Shown one piece after another: positions 56,213 through 64,000 of a DNA stretch of 64,000 nt. The notes under the pieces are model-generated. The model did not search any database. It was not told where the DNA came from and saw only the letters and a program-made list of their open reading frames with translations. Made by a program: the position numbers and the translations under genes. Source of the stretch: Penium margaritaceum (Eukaryota > Streptophyta > Zygnematophyceae > Desmidiales > Peniaceae); the NCBI GenBank assembly GCA_023375785.1, contig SZWC01000814.1:139575-203574 (forward strand). The letters run 5' to 3'. Numbering within the stretch: the first letter of the stretch is position 1; each line of letters opens with the position of its first letter.

Positions 56213-57330
56213 ATGGTGGTAGCACGCATGGTCACAGCAGCCCAGCCTTTGGAGAGGCTGTAGGGACGTGCCAACTTCACGTTGTGGAAGATCCGTACCC
56301 GCCTTCTTATGGAGGAGAGGGACATGTAGGAAGTGGTGAGCGGCTACAAGCCGGCTCCGCCTCCACACGCAAAAGGCATCACCACAGCACAGGTGGTGGC
56401 GGGGAAGATGCTGCAAAAGGGTACACCTGATGCGGGTTCTTTTGTAGCTGTACCGACGGCATATGAGGAGTAGAAGAAGAAGGTCAGGCAGACCTATAGG
56501 TTGCTTGTCAACACCATCTTCAATCTGCATCTTTAGTACGTGAGTGACAAGGCTACTACAAAGGAGGGATAGGACACGTTGTGCAAGAAGTATGAGAGTA
56601 GGGATCTTGCATTCCTCATGCTTTTGGAGGAGAAGATAATGGCATTGAAAATGCAGGGTGGTAAAGGGATGGAGGCGTACTTGGACAGGGCAAAGGAGCT
56701 GGCGAAGCAGCTGAGAGCGGCCGGCAACCCTGTGGAAGAGAGGCTTTTCATCCTCCTCTTGTTGAGGGGACTCCCAACAAGCTACGACACGGTGTGAGAG
56801 ACGCTGGAGTGCCAGTCCACTCTCGACACCGACTTCATCTGCACACACCTGGTGTAGGTGGAATTGCGTCGCAATGTAGCAAAGTGCAATGGAAGTAGCA
56901 ATAGTGAAGCAGCTTTTGTGGCCACGATCTCACGCAACCAGTAGCATCAGTAGCTGTCTGGGCAGCAGAGAGGTAAGAAGAAAGGCAAATGCCATTACTG
57001 CCAGACAGAGGGACACTACAAAACAGAGTGTTTCAAGCTCAAGAGAGACCAGAAGGAGTAAGAGCAGCAGTAGTAAAAGTAGTAGTCTCCACAGCAGTAA
57101 CAACAGTCACAAGAGCATCAGCAGCAGTATTAGCAGCATTAGCAGCAAAACCAGGCTGGTGTGTGCTACTTTGGCAACATGAATGTGGCTAAGGAGGTAC
57201 GCAACCGTCTCTTCATGACAAAGTCTGACATGTTGGAGGTGGAGAAGGCGCATATTGCATGGTACAAGGACTTAGGGAGTACCAAGAGCCTGACGCATCA
57301 CAAGGAGTGGTTCACGCAGCTATTATCCTA
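56213..57330 (+). pseudogene. Copia element G gag and protease start, 16 TAR codons and one TGA
   Basis: A single frame of about 370 codons. It holds gag blocks (KIRTRLLMEERDM; QTYRLLVNTIFNL; DTLCKKYESRDLAFLMLL; RLFILLLLRGLPTSYDTV), a perfect CCHC knuckle (CHYCQTEGHYKTEC, about 56989-57030), a Gln-rich linker (57055-57160), then HIAWYKDLGSTKSLTHHKEWF, where the protease DSG is DLG. Sixteen TAG/TAA occur, eight of them inside the Gln-rich linker among CAG/CAA codons, against one TGA (at about 56796). This is the clearest sign in the window that TAR is read as Gln. Confidence 0.85.
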
Positions 57331-58600
57331 TTGCAATGGATGATGATCGGGTGGTGTATACTAAGGGGGTTGGGATTGCGGAAATCTGGTTGGAGAGCCC
57401 GTGTGGCATTGAAGTGGGAATGTTCCATGGCGTTTTGTATGTATCTGATGTTGTATTCAACGTCCTCCCAGTCTTCTCTATCCCCAATATCGGACTATGC
57501 GTCGTCTTTGACGATACCTATGGCTTTATCCTCAACAAGGATACTACAGAAGAGTTAGTCACGTCGGTGAAGGAGGGCCACATGTACCACCTGGTGGAGG
57601 TGACCAAGATCCCGCGTGAGTAGAGTCTTGTAGTAGTGGTGCAAGTAACAGATGGCGAGATCTGGCATGCGCGCGATGGCCATATTGGCATGCGCGCCTT
57701 GCAGCAGCTTCAAGCAAAGCAAATGGTGCGTGCCATGTCCACCATCTCCAACTTTGAGAAGCAGTTGTGCATTAACTGTTTGGAAGGGAAACAGCATTGC
57801 GAGGCGTTCTCTGGAGGAGGAGAGCGTATGAAGGAGGTACGGGAGCTGGTCCACACGGAATTATGTGGCCCGATGCAGAAGGAGAGCGGGTCGAGAGCTT
57901 TGGAGGCTCTAGGTATTTTCTGACCTTCATTGATGATTTCAGCCGTTTCACTACTGTGTATTTCCTTGCTTCCAAGGACCAGTGCTTTGATAGCTTCTAG
58001 GAGTTCAAGACAAATGTGGAGAACCAGACTCGCAACAAAATCAAGGCGTTGTAGAGCGACCGCGGTGGAAAGTACCTAAGCAAGGCGTTCCTTGACTACC
58101 TCACAGAACATGGCATCAAGGCGTAACGCACTGTGCCATGCTTGCCGCACCATCATTGAGTTTGCACGCTCCATGCTGCACGCGGCTTGGCTGACCTATG
58201 ACTTCTGGCCTCAAGCCGTGAGCATTTCAGTCTAAATAAAAAACCGCAGTCCAACTAAGGCGTTGGAGCAGATGACGTTGTACGAGGCGTGGTTCCATAA
58301 GAGGCTGAGCGTGGGTCATCTTCGCGCGTTTGGCAGCTTGGCACACATGTACGTGCCAAAGGAAAAGCGGCAGAAGTGGGACACGAAGAGCGCGTAGATG
58401 CTGATGATTGGCTACAACATGGCAATCAAGGCCTATTGCCTCTACGAGGGGGATAGAGGTAACGTCATCATCTCCAGGGATGTCGTCTTCAACGAGAGTA
58501 ACGTCATCGGTACCAACATGATCAATGAAAAGGCAGCAGAACCAATAGCTAACGAGGTAGTGGGAGCAGAAATCCTTCTGACCTTGTCTCTCCTAATCCT
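57331..58600 (+). pseudogene. Copia element G protease end and integrase remnants
   Basis: 57336-57623 gives FHGVLYVSDVVFNVLPV, the protease-linker region. 57636-57923 gives EIWHARDGHIGMRALQQL and CINCLEGKQH, the His/Cys zinc region of GAG-pre-integrase. 57905-58000 gives YFLTFIDDFSRFTTVYFL, with the first catalytic region of integrase. 58050-58130 gives SDRGGKYL. A deletion at about 58140 removes the PxQNG motif. 58150-58600 gives RTIIEFARSMLHAAW, HLRAFGSLAHMYVPK and the C-terminal IGYN...YCLYEG motif. In-frame TAG/TAA persist. Confidence 0.8.
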
Positions 58601-59923
58601 TCCTCTACTGTGACAGTCGGAGAATCACCCTACTCTCCCATGTCAGATGCAGCAGATACAGCAGCCTCATCGGCAAAACTAGAGGAGGGAGATGTAGCAC
58701 CACCAGCAGCTGCAGTTGTGCTAGCAGTACCGCGCCAACCGCCCGCTAACGCTCTAGTACCAGGTACGCTACAAGCCTGGTGAGCGCAGTCTTTTCTGGA
58801 TGCTATAGAAACCAGAATAAATGAACATTGCAGTTGCAGCAGATTCAGAGGAGCCATCGTCATACAAGGAGGCCATGGCTGCACCAGATGTAGCAGATTG
58901 GGCACAAGCCGTGTAGCAGGAGATACAATCGCAGCTAGATAATGGCACGTAGGAACTCACTGAGCGTCCACCTGGACACAAGGTGATCACGTGCAAGTGG
59001 GTGTTCCAGAAGCGTAGAGCAGATGGCAACCTAGAAAAGTACAAGGGGAGGCTGGTCGTCAAAGGCTACTCGCAGTATGAGGGCATCGACTACACACAAA
59101 TATTTCCACCCGTTGCAAAGTTTGCCTCTGTGCATACGCTCCTCTCTTATGCAGCAGCTGAGGATTTCGAGATTCACCACATGGATCTCAAGTTAGCATT
59201 CTTGAATGGTGACTTGGAGGAGGAGATCTACATGGAGCAGAAGAATTTGTCATGGATTCGTCATGGATGGCCAGGAGCACCTGATTTGCAAGCTGCAGAA
59301 GTTATTGTATGGCCACAAGCAAACGTCGTATGCTTGGAACCAGAAATTGGATGCGGCTCTACAATACATGGGGTTACAGCGTAGGGAGTATGACTACACC
59401 GTCTATCACTGGTAGCATGGGCATGAGACCCTCATGCTCATTGTCTATGTGAATGAAATGCTCCTCCTTTCCAACAGCATGTTGGAGTACAGTAGGAGTT
59501 CAAGGAGGCCATGGAGGAGCGCTTCCAGATGTCTGATCTCGGGGAGGCGTCATACTTCCTTGGTATCAAGATCGCGTGTGACCACAAATCATGCTCTCTC
59601 TCACTACAGCAGCGCCGCTACATCAAGGATGTTTTGTAGTGGTTTGGCATGGCACAGACGAAACCCATCGACACGCCGCTTGAGACGCGGCAGTACCTTG
59701 TGAGTTTCAGTGGAGAAGCAGATGCAACTGAGCGGCAACAGTACCAGAGCACCGTTGGCAGTCTCATGTACCTAATGGTGGTAACCAGGCCGCACCTCGT
59801 ACAGGCTAGAAGCGCTGTGAATCAGTACATGGCTAATCCTAGACTAGAGCACCAGAAGGCAGTGAAACGATCTTCCGCTACCTTGCCGAAACCATCAACA
59901 TCGGCATCACCTACAACGGCAAC
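58600..59923 (+). pseudogene. Copia element G RT and partial RNase H, cut off by F3
   Basis: RT: ITCKWVFQKRRADGNLEKYKG, PPVAKFASVHTLLSYAA, HHMDLKLAFLNGDLEEEIYM, then in other frames QTSYAWNQKLDAALQYMG and LMLIVYVNEMLLLS, where the catalytic YVDD has become YVNE. Then LGEASYFLGIKI, YQSTVGSLMYLMVVTRPHL and NQYMANPRLEHQKAVKR. The sequence ends at 59923 in the RNase H entry, where the minus-strand F3 LTR begins. The conserved Trp of NGTW is a TAG here (NGT-stop-EL). Confidence 0.85.
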
Positions 59924-60939
59924 TGTTGAAATTTACATACCAGGATCTTTAGGAGTCTTCAGACACAGTTTTCTGATAAATCAACTTTCTCAATTCTCTA
60001 CTGGACTGTCGGTAATACTCTCCCATACACGTGTTACTGCTCTCACACACACAGGCACTCTTGTCTGAATAATGTCACTGACTGTGCGATTCAAGAGGGT
60101 GAGCTAAAGGAACAGTTACACGACTCGTCTCACAAGCTTTCCAACGGTACGAAGCTTCCTCAGAATGGTTACATACAGATGAAGTAATAGCAAATACAAA
60201 ACTACAGCTACTTGTATGTCTGTACTAACTAAGAGTAGAAAAGTACAAGTGTTGAGTAGTCCCGTATCCTTGTGTCTTCGGGTTCTCAGCCACAGGATCT
60301 ACCGGACACCGCTCGATGATCTCCGATCATCGGCAGACCGAGGTTGGCAGATGCCGAGCGCCCTCGGTGCGATCCACGGATGAGATCGTACAGATTTGCA
60401 GTAGCTTCTCATAGTCACTGATCTCTCGGCCGGTCGTCTTGAGATGACGGAAGGACCACACCTCTTGACTCGGCGACGGCTGCGATTCTTCCAACTGCCT
60501 TTGCACGATTCATGAGCGTAGGATCCATCTTTAGAAAGAGCAGTGTCTTGCGTGTGCTCTTGTTCCTCGCCACGTCAGCAGACTTAGAGTCGTGAAGAGC
60601 TCATGTTCGCACTCTCGCTTCGTCTGCCAAACCACACACCCTGTTTGTCCAAAACCTGTCCAGATATATGTTGTCCGGTAGAGTAGTTCTGTCAGCTCTG
60701 TGGAGCTCCCATAGGATGAGTAGAGAGAATAGGGCTGCGAATGGATGGATCAGTGGGATGCCTGAAGAGGCCTGGCCACAGCCATACCATGCCCCGCCAT
60801 ATAGGATAGACACGAGGGCCAAGAGAGAGCTGGGGATCTCTCTCTCTCTCGGCCCTCTTATTTTTCCTTCTGTTGATGTTGTGCCAAGCCCAGTAGATCA
60901 ATAGATGAAGAGGATCAGACGATTGCTCTTTTTCCAACA
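59924..60939 (-). repeat. 3' LTR of F3
   Basis: Reverse complement of TGTTGGAAAAAG ... TTTCAACA, 1016 bp, the same length as the F1 5' LTR, including the segment missing from the F2 3' LTR. The hairpin is present at about 60820-60865. Confidence 0.93.
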
Positions 60940-60950
60940 TTTCCCCCTTG

Positions 60951-61730
60951 TCAATCCAGTACTGATGAAGTTGGAGGCGACAAGTGGAAAAAAAAGAGAA
61001 GCCCCCCCCGGGAGAAGAAAGCCGGTAGGATGGGGCAGACGAAGAGGAGGAGGACAGGAGGAGACACAAGAATGCGCGGCAATAGAATTCCCCCCCGGGC
61101 GAACCGAGCCTCCCGGAGAGAGAAAAAAAGAGAGAACTGGAGCAGCAAGACGCGGAGTGGATAGTGGGCCGGAGGGAACTTCGTAGCCTGGGCAACGCCC
61201 CGACGGCTGAGAATTAACTCGGTCCCCAGCTGTACACCCCACCCGGACGAGAAGGAGTGGGCCTCCTCCTCCGCATCCGGCCTGTAGGATGAGCCCGACA
61301 GCGGCGGTCCACCCATGGGGGTCTGAGAGAGTAGACAGAAAGAACAGAATATAGACGGAAAGAAAATGCAGTTGGGAGCGGCGTGGCGTTGGCCGGGAGC
61401 AGGCCAGGGGGAGAGGGCGTTGTCGTGTTGCAAGGAGCGAAGCGCGAGAGGGGAGGAGAAAAGAGAACGTAACGAGGGAGAGGACAGCGGCAGGCAGAAG
61501 CAAAGGAGGGTGGGGAAAACGGTCGAGCGTAACCCGCGTCCGTGCCAACGCCTCATGTGTAGGGCACGGAAACGGGTAGCAACGACGGTTCCACCGAGAG
61601 TACTCTCCGTCCGTTCCAACGCCTCATATGGGGAGAACGGAAGGAGAGGACCGGGGACAGGCGTCAACGGGAGGAGAAGCGGGAGAGAGAGAAAAGAAGC
61701 GCCAGGAAGAGTCAGGACGAGGAGAGAAGA
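60951..61730 (-). other. GC-rich 3' segment of F3
   Basis: Counterpart of 48025-48797 on the minus strand, with two TGAGGCGTTGG copies (complements near 61547 and 61617), as in F1. The frames are open but treated as untranslated. Confidence 0.65.
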
Positions 61731-64000
61731 CCCATGCGAGTGCAGAGATGAGAATGACGATCGGCAGAGAGGACTTTGGTGAAGATTTCAGCAGTTTGAT
61801 CGACGGTAGGAAGGTAGTACATGACGACCTCACCCTCTGTAACAGCATGGGAACGTAATGGTACTATCGACGAACATGCTTGGTGCGGTCATGGAGAACT
61901 GGGTTCTCGGAGAGAGCGATAGCCCCTTCGTTATCATAGTGGATGGGCGTGGGCTCGAGTTGATCGAAGTCGAGCTCGCTCAGAAGCATACAAAGCCAGA
62001 CGGCTTATCTTGTGCATTCGCTCTTGGCAATGTACTCAGCTTCCGTTGAGGAGAGGGCGACCACAGATTGCTTCTTGCTACGCCAGCTGACGGGTCCACC
62101 ATTGAGGAGAAAGACATATCCAGAGGTGGAGCGGCTGGTGGTGTGATCACCAGAGAGATCGGCATCGCACAATCCCTGGAGAACATTATTGCCAAAGGAG
62201 TAGCGAATCACAAGGGAAGCGGATCCACATAGGTAGCAAATTCTGCGCTTGGCGGCCACGACGTGTGCAGTAGTGGGGCGCTGACAGCCTTGACTGAGGA
62301 GGCCGACAGCAAAGGAGATATCAGGTCTGGTAGTCACGGAAGATTACATCAGAGAGCCCACAATGCGCGGAAAACTTGGACATCTGCTGAGGAGGCCAGG
62401 GGTGTGACGGTGGTGTCTAGTTTGGGAAGGCCATGGTCCTTGGAGAGTGGTTTAGGTTGAGAAGTGGATGCTCCAAGTCCAAATTTGTAAGTCACACGTT
62501 CAGCGTAAGTAGCCTGAGTGAGTGTAACATGACCGTGCAGGAAGTTATGGGTGATTTGGATCCCAAGGTAGTACTTGAGAGGTCCCATATCAGTCATCTC
62601 AAAGCGGCGAGAAAGCTGCTGTTTGAGGGTATCCAGGACAGAGATGGATGGTCCGAAAAGAATCAGGTCGTCCACGTAGAGGATGACGCCGAGTAGGTTG
62701 GATCCTCCATGAAAGTACACGGAGTGATCAGAGTGTAGACGTTAGAGACCTTGGACCAGGAAGAATTCGTGGATCTTGAGATTCCACTGGCGCGGAGCTT
62801 GCTTAAGGCCATATAAGGACTTGTTGAGTTTGTAGACATAGTCGGGGTGATCCGGTGATGCAAAGCCTTCTGGTTGGGTCATGTAGATGACTTCTTTAAG
62901 GTCACCATTGAGAAAGGCACTCTTGACATCCATCTGATGGAGATGCCACTTGTTGTTGGCGACCGGAGAGAGAATCACTCTGATGGATGAGTACTTGGCT
63001 ACTGGTGTAAAAGTGTCTTGGTAGTTGACTCCAAGAACTTGACTGAAACCGCACGCGACAAGACATGCCTTGTGACAATCAGGGGTACCTACACTGGTCA
63101 GCTTTGTCTTGAACACCCACTTACACGTGACAATGGGCGTGTTGGGTGGTCGAGGGACCAGGTCCCATGTGTGTTGTTTCTGAAGCTGAGAAAGCTCCTC
63201 TTGAGCTGCTTGGCGCCATAGGTCTGCGTCTGGACGACTCATACCATCTTTGAAGCTGGTGGGGTCCACCACTTGTGTGTGTAGTGCTGTGTGGTCAAGG
63301 TCGTCGTCTGCAGAGAGCTCGTTTGTAGACAAAAAACCAAGTTGAAGAAACGTCGGGGGTCTGGTAAGTCTGGCCGATCGCCGTAGTCCAGATTGTGACG
63401 GGGTGTTGGAGGTGTCTTTTTGTGAAGCAACAGGAGCATGATGATGTTCCTCTGGAACCATAGGAGGGAGGACACTAGCGTGATCATCGGGTATTGGATC
63501 GACAGAGAATTTTTGCAAAGGTGGCGGCGTTGTTTCAATGTAGACAGTGGGTGTAATTACTGGTGGTGTTGTATCACATGCACGGTTGAAGAAGCTTTCA
63601 TCGAAGATGGGCTGCGTGCTGCGAATCACTTGTTTGGAGTCTGGATCCCAGAGTCGATAGATGTCACGTGTCTTGTATCCAAGGAGGATAAAGTTTTTAG
63701 ATTGCGGGTCCAATTTGGAACGCTCTTCCGGGCGGATCAAGGCATGCACTGTGCATCCGAAAATGCGGATGTGCCCCAGATAGGGCTTATGTCCGGTCCA
63801 TGCTTCATAGGGTGTGGATGTACGTGCAGGCAGCTTAGTCGTGGGAAGGCGATTCGTGATGTATAATGCAGTGTGAAGAGCTTCAGCCCAGAATGCGGAT
63901 GAGAGCCCGGCCGTATGAAGCATAGTCCGGACTCTTTCAAGGAGAGTCTGATTCATCCTCTCGGCTTTGCCATTCTGTTGTGGAGTGTATGGCACTGTGG
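61731..64000 (-). pseudogene. F3 Pol: integrase (partial), RT, RNase H
   Basis: 63995-62742 is a 417-codon open frame: integrase PYTPQQNGKAERMNQ, FWAEALHTALYI, RLWDPDSKQVI, then RT (KWVFKTKL; HQMDVKSAFLNGDL; LYGLKQAPRQWNL). It stops at a TAA just left of 62742 where F1 and F2 have CAA, then continues (YVDDLILFGPS, GPLKYYLGIQITH) to about 62390, where a frameshift occurs. RNase H is at 62337-62005 (SRSTSGYVFLLNGG, SSTEAEYIAKSE), with further lesions towards 61740. Confidence 0.92.

Larger units (their letters stand above)
59924..64000 (-). mobile_element. Copia family F, third copy (F3), minus strand, runs off the window
   Basis: The 3' LTR (59924-60939) is followed leftward-reading by the complement of the polypurine tract (60940-60950), the GC-rich 3' segment, and pol up to the integrase at 64000. 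Sequence order and motifs match F1 and F2. It lies in inverted orientation relative to the F dimer. Its 5' half, 5' LTR and distal TSD are outside the window; the near TSD would be GCAAC (59919-59923). Confidence 0.92.

Noticed and set aside
1-64000. All in-frame TAG/TAA explained by cytosine deamination alone
   Set aside because: C-to-T change would create TGA from CGA and TGG as readily; older elements show almost none, and TAR also appears at Tyr or variable sites reachable only by other changes. It remains part of the decay in family F.

Overview
This window is eukaryotic, transposon-dominated nuclear DNA. I see no prokaryotic gene order, rRNA, tRNA or CRISPR array, and no host gene I can name. 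Nearly everything is LTR retrotransposon sequence (Ty1/copia, Ty3/gypsy, and large elements without pol), plus one hAT DNA transposon. The older coding remnants share an unusual property. Over long frames they carry many in-frame TAG/TAA codons, often where Gln is expected, and almost no TGA. By hand I count about 43 TAR against 1 TGA in six segments from six unrelated elements, including the hAT transposon. The simplest reading is a nuclear code in which UAA/UAG mean Gln and UGA is the only stop. Among green lineages this is known in some ulvophyte algae (Cladophorales, Dasycladales, Trentepohliales). The assignment is an inference; no host gene here confirms it.

Layout, left part. 1-3008 is the 3' half of a copia element (family 1) with its 3' LTR. 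3584-4366 is a solo LTR. 4495-8245 is element A, a 3.75 kb minus-strand LTR element without pol. 8246-10944 is AT-rich, low in repeats, and has exon-like pieces. 11306-15655 is a second family-1 copia with its 5' LTR and PBS. 16150-17830 is a minus-strand copia 3' end (J) with its LTR. 18598-20340 is a copia gag-IN remnant (K). 20341-23327 holds two A-like elements fused head to head (E plus strand, D minus strand). 23328-30100 is a decayed copia (H) split by element B (23830-27564, TSD GGATG).

Right part: a four-level nest. A gypsy element starts at 31347. Its gag is interrupted by a hAT transposon (32161-38933, 8-bp TSD), and the hAT transposase is itself interrupted by element C (34415-38161, TSD GCCCC, two 613-bp LTRs). 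Beyond the gypsy RT, copia element G is inserted at 41271. G is split by a tandem LTR-body-LTR-body-LTR dimer of copia family F (F1 and F2, 42471-56030), which as a whole is bounded by one TSD, CCCTG. G is cut off at 59923 by a third F copy (F3) on the minus strand, which runs off the window.

A, C, D and probably E form a group of LTR elements without pol that share about 3.75 kb length (A and C complete), a primer site just after the LTR, and an internal array of about 130-145 bp tandem repeats. They would have to be mobilised in trans, plausibly by copia relatives such as F. I could not tie this group to a described family. Together with the code signature and the F dimer, it is the most interesting content here.
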